Positions 18,600 through 28,345 are shown, counted from the stretch's first letter. The stretch is DNA of 64,000 bases from Variovorax paradoxus B4 (GCF_000463015.1 NC_022247.1:992001-1056000); one strand, 5' to 3'. A program made the numbers and translations. Notes: generated by a model not told the origin, from the sequence alone.

Positions 18600-18632
18600 A
18601 ACGAAGAACTTCAAACGCAACGCGAAGCATCC

Positions 18633-19547
18633 TCATCCCTTGTTGTCCATCGCCGAACGCAACCCATCGGACAGAAGATTGAAAGAGATCGACGTGATGA
18701 AGATCATCGCGCCCGGCAATGCGGCGACCCACGGCTGCACGTAGATCGCGGTGCGCAGCGTGTTGAGCATCAGGCCCCACTCCGGCTCCGGTGGCTTCAC
18801 GCCCAAGCCCAGGAACGACAGGCCCGAGGCCAGGATCATCGACACCGCGATCAGGCTCGTCGCGTAGACGAAGATCGGACCGAGCACGTTGCCCAGCACA
18901 TGCACCCGCACGATCGTGAACGGGTTCGCGCCCGAGGCGCGCGCCGCCTCCACATAGTCGCGCGTGCGCACCTGCGTGGTCACGCTCTCGGCCACGCGCG
19001 CGATCTGCGGAATGAAGACGATGGTCAGCGAGATCAGCGAATTGACCACGCCCGCGCCCAGCGTGCCCGACAGCGCGATCGCCAGCAGCACCGAGGGAAA
19101 AGCGTAGAACACGTCGATGGTGCGCATGATCAGCGTGTTGGCGAAGCCGCCCGCGTAGCCCGCGACGATGCCGATCACCGTGCCGAACACGAAGGCGCAG
19201 ATCACCGGCGTGATGCCGATGAACAGCGACAGCCGCGCGCCGACGATCAGGCGCGACAGCATGTCGCGGCCCAGCTCGTCGCTGCCCAGCGGCAGGCCTT
19301 CGGTGCCGATGGGCTTGAGCCGCTTGAGCATCGACGAGGCATAAGGATCGGCCGGCGCGAGCCACGGGCCGAACACGGCCAGGCCGATCAGCAGCAGCAC
19401 CACCAAGGCGGCACCCATGGCGACCGGATCGCGCGTGAAGCGCAGCAGCGCCGAGGTCCAGTAGCCGCGCGAGCGCTGCATCGGCAGCGGCCTCACGTCG
19501 GCGGCGGCGGAGGAAGAAGAGGAGGAGGGGATGGGCAGTGCGCTCAT
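18633..19547 (-). CDS. Peptide/opine-type ABC transporter permease (DppC-like)
   Basis: 304 residues. An N-terminal cytoplasmic segment with a run of six serines precedes a first membrane helix at about 42-63, followed by a short soluble loop and five more helices. L-G-S-D-E-L-G-R-D-M-L-S-R is the OppC N-terminal signature, and the EAA loop that contacts the ATPase reads Y-V-E-A-A-R-A-S-G-A-N. It lies 5 bases after the DppB-like gene. It forms the inner-membrane channel together with that gene's product. Confidence 0.94.
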   Translation of the reverse strand: MSALPIPSSSSSSAAADVRPLPMQRSRGYWTSALLRFTRDPVAMGAALVVLLLIGLAVFGPWLAPADPYASSMLKRLKPIGTEGLPLGSDELGRDMLSRLIVGARLSLFIGITPVICAFVFGTVIGIVAGYAGGFANTLIMRTIDVFYAFPSVLLAIALSGTLGAGVVNSLISLTIVFIPQIARVAESVTTQVRTRDYVEAARASGANPFTIVRVHVLGNVLGPIFVYATSLIAVSMILASGLSFLGLGVKPPEPEWGLMLNTLRTAIYVQPWVAALPGAMIFITSISFNLLSDGLRSAMDNKG

Positions 19548-19552
19548 GGTCG

Positions 19553-20506
19553 TCAGGCCCGTGCAATCCGCGGGTCGAGCATGGTTTGCAGCACGTCGAC
19601 CAGCAGGTTGAGCAGTACGAAGAACAACGCCAGCACCAGGATGGTTCCCTGCAGCAGCGGCAGGTCGCGCTGGAAGATCGCGGAGTTCAATAGAAAGCCG
19701 GTGCCGGGCCACGAGAACACGGTCTCGATCAGGATCGAGCCGCCGAGCAGGTAGCCCAGCTGCAGGCCCATCACGGCCAGCGCCGTGGGCGCCGCGTTTT
19801 TCACCATGTGGCGGAACACGCCGAAGTGCGTGAGGCCCTTGGCGCGCAGCCCGACGATGAATTCCTGGTCGAGGATGTCGGCCACCAGCGCACGCACGGT
19901 GCGCGCGATGATGCCCATCGGGATCACCGACATCGTGAGGGCCGGCAGGATCAGGAACTGCACATGCTCCCAGTCCCAGGCCCAGTCGCTGGAGCCGCCC
20001 GGGCCGGCACCGGTGGCGGGCAGCCACATGAGCTGCGACGAGAACACGATCACCATCACCATGCCCAGCCAGTAGTGCGGCACGCTCACGCCCAGCACCG
20101 ACAGCATCGAGGCGAAGCGGTCGAGCCACGAGTTGCGGAAGTAGCCGGCCACGAAGCCGAACAGGCAGCCCAGCACGAAGCCGATGAAGGTGGCCACCAC
20201 TGCGAGCCGCAGCGTGTTGCCCACGGCCGTGAACACCTCGCCCGCCACCGCGCGGTTGCTGGCGATGGACACGCCCAGGTCGCCGTGCAGCGCGCGCCAG
20301 ACCCACATCGCGAACTGCTCGGGCAACGAGCGGTTGAAGCCATAGAGCTCCCGCAGCTGCGCCTGCAGGTCGGCCGAGGCGTCGGGCGGCAGGATCGACA
20401 CCAGCGGATCGCCGGGCGCAATGTGCACCAGCAGGAAGCACACGAGCGCCACGCCGATCATGATCGGCACGGCGTACATCACGCGGCGCAAAAGGTAGGC
20501 GAGCAT
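19553..20506 (-). CDS. Peptide/opine-type ABC transporter permease (DppB-like)
   Basis: 317 residues opening M-L-A-Y-L-L-R-R-V-M, the typical OppB/DppB start. Six transmembrane helices are predictable, and the EAA loop appears as F-I-V-G-L-R-A-K-G-L. H-I-A-P-G-D-P near residue 28 is a family motif. It is downstream of the substrate-binding protein gene by 34 bases and directly upstream of the DppC-like gene. Confidence 0.94.
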   Translation of the reverse strand: MLAYLLRRVMYAVPIMIGVALVCFLLVHIAPGDPLVSILPPDASADLQAQLRELYGFNRSLPEQFAMWVWRALHGDLGVSIASNRAVAGEVFTAVGNTLRLAVVATFIGFVLGCLFGFVAGYFRNSWLDRFASMLSVLGVSVPHYWLGMVMVIVFSSQLMWLPATGAGPGGSSDWAWDWEHVQFLILPALTMSVIPMGIIARTVRALVADILDQEFIVGLRAKGLTHFGVFRHMVKNAAPTALAVMGLQLGYLLGGSILIETVFSWPGTGFLLNSAIFQRDLPLLQGTILVLALFFVLLNLLVDVLQTMLDPRIARA

Positions 20507-20540
20507 GGCGGCTGGCTTGTGGCTGGCTGGAACGAAGCGG

Positions 20541-22202
20541 TCAGTCCATCGTCATCGTCGCGATGTCGATGAACCAGCTCTTGGGCTGCACCACGTTCTT
20601 CACCTTGGCCGACATGGCGCGCGGACCCACGTCGTGCGCGATCCAGACGAACGGCGCGTCGTCCACGATGTGCGTATGCAGCCTGGCCAGCGCGGCATCG
20701 CGCGCCTTGTCGTCGAAGCTCGTGCGCGCGTCGGCCACCAGCTTGTCGACCTCGGCGTTGCCGTAGTAGCCCCAGTTGTTCGACACCGGCGGGAAGGCCT
20801 TGGTGCTCACGAAGCGCACCATCGCGAAGAACGGGTCCATCGCCGCGAAGCTGATGTTGACCGCGTTGGCGCCGTTGGCCGACGGGTCCTTCGCGCCCTT
20901 GCGCCAGTTGGTGAAGAGCGTGTTCCACTCGATCACGTCGAACTGCACGTCGAAGAAGCACTGCTTGAGTGACTGCTGCGCGAACTCGTTCATCGGCAGC
21001 GGCTGCATCTGGCCCGAGCCCGAGGCCGAGATCTGCACCTTCACCTTGATGGGCTTGGCCGCCGAGTAGCCGGCCTGCGTCATCAGCGCCTGCGCGGCCT
21101 TCACGTCGTACCGGATGTCGAAGCCGGGCTTGCCGAACCACGGATGGCCCGGCGGCACCGTGCCCTTGGGCTCGGCCATCATGCCGCCCAGAAGCTGCTT
21201 CATGCCGCCGCGGTCGATGCACAGGTTGGCGGCCTGGCGCACGCGCTTGTCGAGCCAGGGCGAGCCTTCGACGAACGACAGCTGCCAGGGCCACACGTGC
21301 GGCTGCGCGTTCGAATAGATCTTGAAGCCGCGCTGCGTGATCTGCGGCATGGCGTCGGGCGCGGGGGCCTCGATCCAGTCGACCTGGCCGCCCAGCAGCG
21401 CGGCGGTGCGCGCATTGGCCTCGGGCATCGGCAGCATCACGACCTTGTCGATCTTCGGCACGCGCTTGGGATCCCAGTAGGCCTTGTTGGCGGCGAGTTC
21501 GAGGCGCTCGCGGGCCACGAAGCGCGTGACCTTGAACGGGCCCGAGCCGGCGGGGTCGGCGGCGAAGGCGGTCCAGGCGGCCTTGGCCTTGTCGGCGGGG
21601 GTGGCGCCGGCCGCAGCGTCGAACTTCTTCTGCCACTGCGCGGGCGAGGCCATGAACAGGTTCGTCAGGTTGATCGGCAGGAAGGCATCGGGCTCGCTGG
21701 TGGTGAGCTCGACCGTCATGTCGTCGATCTTGCGCGCGGTGCGCAGCGTGGGCATGCGCGAAGCGGTCACGCCGACCTGGCTCGGGTCGAACTGCGGGGC
21801 GTCCTTGTCGAGCACCTTCTGCACGTTCCACACCACGGCATCGGCGTTGAAGGCCGAGCCGTCATGGAACTTGACGCCGGGGCGCAGCTTGAAGACCCAC
21901 TTGGTCTTGTCCTTGGCGTCGACCGCCCACGAGGCGGCGAGGCCGGGAATCAGCACGCTCGGTGCATCGGCCTTCGACAGGTCCCACTGCGTGAGGGAGT
22001 CGTAGATCGGGATGCCGGTGAAGCGGTTGCCCTCGAAGCCCTGGTCGGGCTGGCCCAACGTGCGTGGAATGTCGGCCGCGGTCATGGCGATGCGCAGCGT
22101 CTTCTCCTGCGCGAGCGCAGCGGGCGCGGCAAGAACCAGGGTGACCAGCGCCACGCAGGCGGCCAGGGGTTTCAGGGACAGGGCGGGGGCAGCACGCTTC
22201 AC
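20541..22202 (-). CDS. Periplasmic solute-binding protein of the peptide/opine-type ABC importer (family 5)
   Basis: 553 residues of the SBP_bac_5 (OppA/DppA) type. A GTG start at 22202 was chosen because GGAG lies six bases upstream and gives V-K-R-A-A-P-A with a hydrophobic core ending A-A-L-A-Q-E, a good Sec signal. The mature part contains the motifs L-R-P-G-V-K-F-H-D-G-S-A-F-N-A-D-A-V-V-W and a C-terminal lobe. Family 5 receptors bind peptides, glutathione, opines, nickel complexes or amides. The neighbouring amidase suggests an amide-bearing ligand, which is inference. Confidence 0.92.
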   Translation of the reverse strand: MKRAAPALSLKPLAACVALVTLVLAAPAALAQEKTLRIAMTAADIPRTLGQPDQGFEGNRFTGIPIYDSLTQWDLSKADAPSVLIPGLAASWAVDAKDKTKWVFKLRPGVKFHDGSAFNADAVVWNVQKVLDKDAPQFDPSQVGVTASRMPTLRTARKIDDMTVELTTSEPDAFLPINLTNLFMASPAQWQKKFDAAAGATPADKAKAAWTAFAADPAGSGPFKVTRFVARERLELAANKAYWDPKRVPKIDKVVMLPMPEANARTAALLGGQVDWIEAPAPDAMPQITQRGFKIYSNAQPHVWPWQLSFVEGSPWLDKRVRQAANLCIDRGGMKQLLGGMMAEPKGTVPPGHPWFGKPGFDIRYDVKAAQALMTQAGYSAAKPIKVKVQISASGSGQMQPLPMNEFAQQSLKQCFFDVQFDVIEWNTLFTNWRKGAKDPSANGANAVNISFAAMDPFFAMVRFVSTKAFPPVSNNWGYYGNAEVDKLVADARTSFDDKARDAALARLHTHIVDDAPFVWIAHDVGPRAMSAKVKNVVQPKSWFIDIATMTMD

Positions 22203-22288
22203 ATGGAACTCCGGTGTGGGATGACAAAAGGGACGAAAGAACCTCTCAAGCACGACATGTGCCAGCCGGTGGGCAGCCCCTGGCCGAT

Positions 22289-23065
22289 TCAGGGCCATGA
22301 CAGCGCAATCTCCCGTCGCGCGCAGCGCAGGTCCATCTCGACTTCCATGTCCACGATCGGCGGCCGTGCCAGGTGCCAGGTCAAGCCGGTGGTGAGCCCG
22401 CCGCGCTGCACGATCTCGTCGAACACCAGCGCGCCGATGTCATGCACCGTGTAGGCCTGCACTGCGGCGGCATCGCGCCAGCCGAAGCCCAGCATGGCCA
22501 GGCGGCGCTCCATTTCGGTCATCACGTAGCCGAGCTTGGCGCGCAGGCCGTCGGGGCTGGTGTCGCCCAGGCGGACCATCACGTCGCGGTAGCTCGCATG
22601 GCCGTCGGGCGCCTCGCCGCCGCCCGAGACCACGAAGCTAGGCGGGCCGGCATCGTCGTCGGCCGGCACGGTGTACGAGAAGGCCTGGAAGGCCGGCGTG
22701 GCCGGTGTGCCGACGCGCGGGCACACGTTGGTGCGCGCCACCGGGTTGCGGTCGCCGCGCACCAGCTGCCAGCGTTCGAGCGTGCCGGCATAGAGGCGAT
22801 TGAAGTCGTGAAAGCCACGCTCCGAGAACGGTGCGGGTGAGCGCAGTTCGCAGGCGCACAGCGCGGTGAGCGGCCGGCCGATGGCGCCCAGGTGCGCCGC
22901 GATGGCGCCGAAGCCGTCGGCCAGCGGCACGGCCTGCTGGAAGCGCACGCGCTCGATGGCAAAGCCGGGCAGCGCCGCCACGCCGGCGGAGTACTGGAAC
23001 ACGCCCTTCGCGTAGCGGTAGCCGCCTTCGGGGAACACAATGGCTTCGGTGGTGGGGGTGGTCAT
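22289..23065 (-). CDS. Tandem RidA/YjgF-like domain protein
   Basis: 258 residues. The second half (about 130-258) has RidA-like order: F-V-V-S-G-G-G-E-A, an alpha helix region with [12 protein letters not shown], then V-Q-A-Y-T-V-H-D-I and a closing [13 protein letters not shown]. The first half shows a weaker copy, with F-N-R-L-Y-A-G and N-P-V-A-R-T. RidA proteins hydrolyse imines and enamines; related duplicated folds occur in chorismatases. Which applies here is not clear. The ATG at 23065 has an AGAAGGA sequence upstream. It sits between the LysR gene and the ABC importer, 86 bases from the latter. Confidence 0.65.
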   Translation of the reverse strand: MTTPTTEAIVFPEGGYRYAKGVFQYSAGVAALPGFAIERVRFQQAVPLADGFGAIAAHLGAIGRPLTALCACELRSPAPFSERGFHDFNRLYAGTLERWQLVRGDRNPVARTNVCPRVGTPATPAFQAFSYTVPADDDAGPPSFVVSGGGEAPDGHASYRDVMVRLGDTSPDGLRAKLGYVMTEMERRLAMLGFGWRDAAAVQAYTVHDIGALVFDEIVQRGGLTTGLTWHLARPPIVDMEVEMDLRCARREIALSWP

Positions 23066-23120
23066 GCCGTCCTTCTTGGTCAGCGCCCAATGTAGGGAGT
23101 GCCGGGGCCGGCGGGAAGTC

Positions 23121-24065
23121 TCATTTCTGCACGCGCGTGTTGCTGGAATCAGAACGCGGCGTGGCGTTGCCGCCGTAGCGCCCCATGCTGGTGGCCAGCA
23201 TTTCGAGCAGCGCGCGGGCCGCCGGCGATTGGCGCTGCCCCGGCAGGGTGAGCAGGCTGGTCGCGGTGGCGGCAAAGTCGCGCTCCTGCAGCGGCACGGC
23301 GCACAGGTCGCCGTTCGACACCTCGTGCAGCGCCGCATAGCGCGGCAGGAAGGTGATGAGGTCGCTGTTGCGCACCACGCCCTTGGCCATGTCGAGCGTG
23401 CTGGTCTCGATCACCAGCTCGAGCAACACCTGCGTCTTCGACGCGATGCGGTCGACCAGGTGGCGGATCTGGAACGAGCGGTCGGGCAGCGCCACGCGGT
23501 GGCCTTCGAGTTCGCGGAACGACACGCTGCGCCGCCGCGCCAGCGCATGCGTGGGCGCGACGATGGCGCACAGCGGCTGCTCCAGCCGCGCATGCTCGCG
23601 AAAGGCATGGCGTTCGGGCAGGTTGAAGGCCAGCGCAATGTCGATACGGCCTTCCTGCAGCGCTTCGAGCACCGCACGCGAGCCCACCACCGAGGCCTGC
23701 ACCTTCACCTGCGGATGCCGTTTCTGGAAGCGCGCCAGGCTGTTCGCCAGGAAGTGGCCGACCATGCCTTCGATGCTGCCGACGCGCACGGTGCCGGCCG
23801 GTTGGCCAGTCAGTTCCTGCAAGGCACCGCGCAGCGCCTCGCTGTTCTGCAGCGCCTGGTCGGCATGTGCCAGCACCAGTTCGCCGGCCGGCGTGAGCGT
23901 GGTGCGGTTGGCGCGGCGGTCGAGCAGGGCGGTTTGAAGCTCGCCTTCGAGCTTGGCGATCTGGCGGCTGATGGCGCTCGGCGCCACGCCCAGCTGTTCT
24001 GCGGCGCGGCGCAGCGAGCCGGCCTTGGCGGTCTCGCGAAAGTAGAGCATCGCTGTGGACAGCAT
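23121..24065 (-). CDS. LysR-family transcriptional regulator
   Basis: 314 residues. The N-terminal helix-turn-helix reads [25 protein letters not shown] and is followed by a type 2 periplasmic-binding-like effector domain. It is transcribed in the same direction as the RidA-like, importer and amidase genes and lies 55 bases upstream of the first of them. This is a co-directional arrangement rather than the usual divergent one. It may control the cluster and itself from the 144-base gap before pyrC. Confidence 0.9.
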   Translation of the reverse strand: MLSTAMLYFRETAKAGSLRRAAEQLGVAPSAISRQIAKLEGELQTALLDRRANRTTLTPAGELVLAHADQALQNSEALRGALQELTGQPAGTVRVGSIEGMVGHFLANSLARFQKRHPQVKVQASVVGSRAVLEALQEGRIDIALAFNLPERHAFREHARLEQPLCAIVAPTHALARRRSVSFRELEGHRVALPDRSFQIRHLVDRIASKTQVLLELVIETSTLDMAKGVVRNSDLITFLPRYAALHEVSNGDLCAVPLQERDFAATATSLLTLPGQRQSPAARALLEMLATSMGRYGGNATPRSDSSNTRVQK

Positions 24066-24209
24066 CGCGGGGGGTCCTCTTTGTCTTGCGGGTGGCCTGT
24101 GCCGGCCGAACCTTGGGCCGATCGGCCCCGGACGTCAAGCAACGGGCGTGCCTCGTGGGCGGCGCCCGCGAGGGCGCCGGGGCGGAGGCGATGCGACAAT
24201 TGCCTTCCC

Positions 24210-25241
24210 ATGACAGACATCCTCACCATCACCCGCCCGGACGACTGGCACCTGCATGTGCGCGACGGCGCCGCCCTCGAAGCCGTGGTGCCGCACAGTG
24301 CGCGCCAGTTCGGCCGCGCGCTGATCATGCCCAACCTGCGGCCTCCGGTCACCACCGCGGCGCAGGCCATGGCCTACCGCGACCGCATCCGCGCAGCAGT
24401 GCCGCCGGGCACGGACTTCGAGCCCGTGATGGCGCTCTACCTGACCGACAAGCTTCCTCCCGAGGAAGTCGCCCTGGCCGCCGCTGCCGGCGTGCGCGCG
24501 CTCAAGCTCTACCCGGCCGGTGCCACCACCAACAGCGATGCCGGCGTGACCGACATCCGCCACACCTACAAGACGCTCGAAGCCATGCAGAAGCACGGCC
24601 TGCTGCTGCTGGTGCACGGCGAGGTCACCGATCCGGCCGTCGACCTGTTCGACCGCGAGGCCGTCTTCATCGACCGCGTGATGATCCCGCTGCGCCGCGA
24701 CTTCCCCGAACTCAAGGTGGTGTTCGAACACCTCACCACCAAAGAAGGCGCCCACTACGTGCGCGACGCCGGCCGCTTCACCGCAGCCACCATCACCGCG
24801 CACCACCTGCTGTACAACCGCAACGCCATCTTCACCGGCGGCATCCGCCCGCACTACTACTGCCTGCCCGTGCTCAAGCGCGAGACGCACCGCGTGGCGC
24901 TGGTCGAGGCGGCCACGAGCGGCAGCGACCGCTTCTTCCTGGGCACCGACAGCGCACCGCACCCGGCCCACCTGAAGGAGCATGCGCTCGGCTGTGCCGG
25001 CTGCTACACCGCGCTGACCGCCATCGAGCTCTATGCCGAGGCCTTCGACAATGCCGGCGCACTCGACAAGCTCGAGGGCTTCGCGAGCTTCCACGGCGCC
25101 GACTTCTACGGCCTGCCGCGCAACAGCGGCACCATCACGCTGAAGCGCGAAAGCTGGACCGTGCCGGAGACGGTGCCCTACGGCGACGCCACGCTCAAGC
25201 CTTTGCGTGGCGGTGAAACGGTGGCCTGGAGACTCGCATGA
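24210..25241 (+). CDS. pyrC: Dihydroorotase
   Basis: 343 residues, matching class II PyrC length. The metal and substrate residues are visible: H14 and H16 in W-H-L-H-V-R-D-G, carboxylated K99 in [14 protein letters not shown]136 in L-V-H-G-E-V, H174 in F-E-H-L-T-T and D247 in G-T-D-S-A-P-H. It cyclises carbamoyl-aspartate to dihydroorotate in pyrimidine synthesis. It is divergent from the LysR gene and overlaps the next gene by four bases (ATGA). Confidence 0.97.
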   Translation: MTDILTITRPDDWHLHVRDGAALEAVVPHSARQFGRALIMPNLRPPVTTAAQAMAYRDRIRAAVPPGTDFEPVMALYLTDKLPPEEVALAAAAGVRALKLYPAGATTNSDAGVTDIRHTYKTLEAMQKHGLLLLVHGEVTDPAVDLFDREAVFIDRVMIPLRRDFPELKVVFEHLTTKEGAHYVRDAGRFTAATITAHHLLYNRNAIFTGGIRPHYYCLPVLKRETHRVALVEAATSGSDRFFLGTDSAPHPAHLKEHALGCAGCYTALTAIELYAEAFDNAGALDKLEGFASFHGADFYGLPRNSGTITLKRESWTVPETVPYGDATLKPLRGGETVAWRLA

Positions 25242-26068
25242 CACCCACGCTGCGCGTGATGCTGCTGATCGATGCCGACAACGTCTCGGCCGACGTGATC
25301 GAGCAGGCCGTGCAGCGGACCATGGCCGAGCACGGCGCGGTTCATGTGCGCCGCGCCTACTGCAACGCCGAAACCGCGCTCAAGCAGCAGGCCCTCTTCA
25401 AGCGGCTGTCGGTGCGGCCGATGGTCAATCTCTCGGCCGGCAAGAACAGCACCGACATCGCGCTCGCGGTCGATGCCCTCGACCTCGTGATTGCCGAGCG
25501 CCCCGACGTGGTGGTGCTGGTGTCTTCCGATTCCGACTTTGCGCCGCTCGTGATCCGGCTGCGCGAGAAGGGCTGCCGCGTCTGCGGCCTGGGCCAGCAG
25601 GGCAAGACCGGCGAAGAGACCGTGGCGGTCTACGACGAGTTCACCGACCTGCAGCACCACGGTGCGCCGATCGCGCCCCGCACCGCGCCGGCAAGGAAGG
25701 CCGCGGCCAAGGTGGCCGCGAAGCGTGCGCCGGCCAAGACCGAGGCCGGGAAGAGTGCGGCCGTGCCGGCCCGCAAGGCCGCGGCCAAGACGCCCGCCAG
25801 GGCGCCGGCCCGAAAGACCGCCAAGGCAGCAGCGAAGCCGCCACAGGCGCAGCCGCCCTCCGAGGCCGCCGAATTCATCCTGCAGGCAGCGCCCGCGCTG
25901 CGCAGCGGTGCCGACGTGCCGCTCAACGACGTGGCCCAGGCCCTGCGCGCGGCCGGGCTGCTCGGCAAGCACGGCAGTTCGCTCAAGCTGTTCGACAAGC
26001 TCCCGGCGGAGTTCGCCGTGCTGCAGCACCCCGACCGCATCCGCTGGACCGGAGCCCCCACGTCTTGA
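25238..26068 (+). CDS. NYN-domain putative ribonuclease with C-terminal LOTUS/OST-HTH-like domain
   Basis: 276 residues in three parts. The N-terminal NYN (PIN-like) domain has acidic residues D12 and D14 in L-I-D-A-D-N, D73 in N-S-T-D-I-A-L, and D98 and D100 in S-S-D-S-D-F, the expected metal site of a nuclease. Residues about 148-208 are an Ala/Lys/Pro-rich linker resembling histone H1 tails. The last 65 residues look like a LOTUS winged helix, often RNA-binding. It is translationally coupled to pyrC by an ATGA overlap. An RNA-processing or RNA-decay role is inferred. Confidence 0.85.
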   Translation: MTPTLRVMLLIDADNVSADVIEQAVQRTMAEHGAVHVRRAYCNAETALKQQALFKRLSVRPMVNLSAGKNSTDIALAVDALDLVIAERPDVVVLVSSDSDFAPLVIRLREKGCRVCGLGQQGKTGEETVAVYDEFTDLQHHGAPIAPRTAPARKAAAKVAAKRAPAKTEAGKSAAVPARKAAAKTPARAPARKTAKAAAKPPQAQPPSEAAEFILQAAPALRSGADVPLNDVAQALRAAGLLGKHGSSLKLFDKLPAEFAVLQHPDRIRWTGAPTS

Positions 26069-26805
26069 GCCTGGCGGCGGTCGACTGGGCGCAGCCCTGG
26101 CTCGCGCCTTATCGCGCCATGGGCGAAGCTGCGACGCAGACGGCGCTCCACACCTCGGTCGCAGCCGCACTGCAGCGGGAAGCAGCGCCGGGTTTCACGC
26201 CCACCTTCGTGCCGCAGTCGGACCTGCCCGCAGGGCAGGCCTATGAGGCCCACATCTTCCAGACCGGCACCGTGCCGACGCGCGACAACCTGCACGACTT
26301 CTTCAACGGCCTCGTCTGGCTCGCCTTTCCAGAGGCCAAGCGCCGCCTCAACGAACTGCAGGCCGCGGAGATCGCCCGCGCGGGCATCGGTGCCACGCGC
26401 GGCCCGCTGCGCGACGCGCTCACGCTGTTCGACGAGAACGGCGCCGTCCTCGATGCGCCCGAGCCGTTGTGGAAGGCGCTGGCCGCGCGGGACTGGCACA
26501 CCCTTTTCGTGACGCAGCGCGCGCTGTGGTCCCAGGCGCGCCTGCGGGTATTCGGCCATGCGCTGCTCGAGAAACTCACCACCCCGCGCAAGGCGCTCAC
26601 CGCGCATGTGCTGCTGCCGCCGCCGCCCGATGGCGGCGAACCGGCGGCGCTCGACGACCGGGCGCTGGCACGCAGCCTCGCACCGGAATACCTGGCGCAA
26701 AAGCCCTTTGTTCCGCTGCCGGTGCTTGGCGTGCCGGGCTGGTGGGCCGGCAACGCGACGGCGCATTTCTACGACGATTCCAAGGTCTTCAGGCCCGGTC
26801 CGTAG
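26065..26805 (+). CDS. DUF3025-family protein, probable TTG start
   Basis: 246 residues. It matches the DUF3025 pattern: W-A-Q-P-W-L-A-P-Y near the start, then D-N-L-H-D-F-F-N-G-L-V-W-L-A-F-P and K-P-F-V-P-L-P-V-L-G-V-P-G-W-W. No signal peptide or membrane helix is visible. The only start that keeps the full N-terminus is TTG at 26065, which overlaps the TGA stop of the NYN gene (TTGA); ATG 26119 would lose 18 conserved-looking residues. Function is unknown. The overlap argues for translational coupling with its neighbours. Confidence 0.82.
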   Translation: MSLAAVDWAQPWLAPYRAMGEAATQTALHTSVAAALQREAAPGFTPTFVPQSDLPAGQAYEAHIFQTGTVPTRDNLHDFFNGLVWLAFPEAKRRLNELQAAEIARAGIGATRGPLRDALTLFDENGAVLDAPEPLWKALAARDWHTLFVTQRALWSQARLRVFGHALLEKLTTPRKALTAHVLLPPPPDGGEPAALDDRALARSLAPEYLAQKPFVPLPVLGVPGWWAGNATAHFYDDSKVFRPGP

Positions 26806-26956
26806 AACTTTTGCTCCTATCATCGCTCTACCCGCAAGCCGCGGTGCGGCTCCTCCAGAACCCAGACAACACAGGAAGAGCACCATTTTCTGCACGGCTT
26901 GAAGAGGGCCATCCGGTCCTCATCTATGCGGCAGCATTCCCCACGGAGAATTCAAC

Positions 26957-27832
26957 TTGAAACGTATCCTTCTGTTCGTTTTGACCAATGTGATGGTCGT
27001 TGCAGTGCTCGGCATCGTCGCCAGCCTGCTCGGCGTCAACCGCTATCTCACGGCCAACGGGCTGAACCTCACGGCGCTGCTCGGCTTTGCGCTCATCATG
27101 GGCTTCGGCGGCGCGATCATTTCGCTCTTGATCAGCAAGCCCATGGCCAAGTGGACGACGAAGCTGCACATGATCGACAACCCCCAGTCTCCCGACGAGG
27201 CCTGGATCGTCGGCACCGTGCGCAAGTTCGCCGACAAGGCCGGCATCGGCATGCCCGAGGTCGGCATCTTCGAGGGCGAGCCCAATGCCTTCGCCACCGG
27301 CGCCTTCAAGAACTCGTCGCTGGTGGCGGTGTCCACCGGCCTGCTGCAGGGCATGACGCGCGAAGAAGTCGAGGCCGTGATCGGCCACGAGGTGGCGCAC
27401 ATCGCCAACGGCGACATGGTCACCATGACGCTGATCCAGGGCGTGATGAACACCTTCGTCGTGTTCCTCTCGCGCGTGATCGGCTATGCGGTCGACAGCT
27501 TCCTGCGCCGCGGCGACGACCGTTCGTCGGGCCCCGGCATCGGCTACTACGTGAGCACCATCGTGCTGGACATCGTGCTGGGCTTTGCCGCTGCCATCGT
27601 GGTGGCCTGGTTCTCGCGCCACCGCGAGTTCCGTGCCGACGCCGGCTCGGCCGCGCTCATGGGCCAGAAGCAGCCGATGATGAACGCGCTGGCCCGCCTC
27701 GGCGGCCTGCCGGCCGGCGAACTGCCCAAGGCGGTGGAAGCCATGGGCATCACGGGCAGCATCGGCAAGCTCTTTGCCACGCACCCGCCGATCGAGGAGC
27801 GCATTGCGGCGCTGCAGAACGCACGCGGCTGA
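26957..27832 (+). CDS. htpX: Heat-shock membrane zinc metalloprotease HtpX
   Basis: 291 residues. Two membrane helices lie near the N-terminus (about 5-27 and 38-60). The zinc site H144-E-V-A-H148 is intact, with a further ligand region [10 protein letters not shown]. Two more hydrophobic helices flank it (about 155-175 and 193-215). HtpX cleaves misfolded membrane proteins in the inner membrane. The protein is standard length. A strong terminator follows the gene. Confidence 0.97.
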   Translation: MKRILLFVLTNVMVVAVLGIVASLLGVNRYLTANGLNLTALLGFALIMGFGGAIISLLISKPMAKWTTKLHMIDNPQSPDEAWIVGTVRKFADKAGIGMPEVGIFEGEPNAFATGAFKNSSLVAVSTGLLQGMTREEVEAVIGHEVAHIANGDMVTMTLIQGVMNTFVVFLSRVIGYAVDSFLRRGDDRSSGPGIGYYVSTIVLDIVLGFAAAIVVAWFSRHREFRADAGSAALMGQKQPMMNALARLGGLPAGELPKAVEAMGITGSIGKLFATHPPIEERIAALQNARG

Positions 27833-27862
27833 GCGATCGATCCGCTGCAACAGCAAAAAAAG

Positions 27863-27895
27863 AAAAGCCGCCACGGGTTGCCGTGGCGGCTTTTT
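27863..27895. terminator. Rho-independent terminator, probably bidirectional
   Basis: A 14-base-pair perfect stem (AAAAGCCGCCACGG with CCGTGGCGGCTTTT) encloses a GTTG loop and is followed by TTTTT on the plus strand. An A-rich run precedes it, so it would also terminate minus-strand transcription. It serves htpX and the convergent NTF2-like gene. Confidence 0.93.
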
Positions 27896-27919
27896 CATTG
27901 CGGCCGGCGCAGGGCAGCT

Positions 27920-28345
27920 TCAATACGAACGCAGCGAAATGCCCCAGCGCCCCGCCACGCGCGTGGCAATCCAGAGATTTCGGTGCGTGCTGAGCACCGT
28001 GCCGGCCGCGTCCTCGCGCGTGTAGGTGACGACGAAATGCACCTTGTCGGCACTTGCCAGCACCGCTTCCTTCGACTGGTAGCACGTGCGGCGCCAGCCC
28101 GAAGCCTCGAGCTTCTCGAAAAAATCGGCCGGATGGTTGCCGGGCGCCCGCCACTCGAGGCGGTCGGCGCCGGAGAGCATCACATGCGGAAAATGAAGCT
28201 CGCCATCCATGCCCGCGGTGTCGCGGGCATTGAAGCGCTCCGTGAAGCGGTCGAGGCAGGCGGAGGCTTCGCGGATCGCGTCGGCCTCTGCCGCGCTCCC
28301 GGACGCCGCAGGTGCGACAAAGTTCGCGAAATCGGTCACGGCCAC
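27920..28345 (-). CDS. NTF2/SnoaL-like domain protein
   Basis: 141 residues. The region C-L-D-R-F-T-E-R-F-N-A-R-D-T-A-G-M and the conserved-looking L-H-F-P-H-V-M-L-S-G-A near residue 50, followed by beta-rich sequence with H-F-V-V-T-Y-T-R and a final H-R-N-L-W-I-A-T-R, fit an NTF2-like cone fold. No specific ligand or catalytic residue can be assigned. It is convergent with htpX across the terminator and lies 20 bases downstream of proQ on the same strand. Confidence 0.72.
   Translation of the reverse strand: MAVTDFANFVAPAASGSAAEADAIREASACLDRFTERFNARDTAGMDGELHFPHVMLSGADRLEWRAPGNHPADFFEKLEASGWRRTCYQSKEAVLASADKVHFVVTYTREDAAGTVLSTHRNLWIATRVAGRWGISLRSY

Noticed and set aside
23121..24065. LysR gene as regulator of pyrC
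   Set aside because: It is divergent from pyrC, but pyrC is a housekeeping gene seldom under LysR control; the downstream RidA/ABC cluster is the more natural target.
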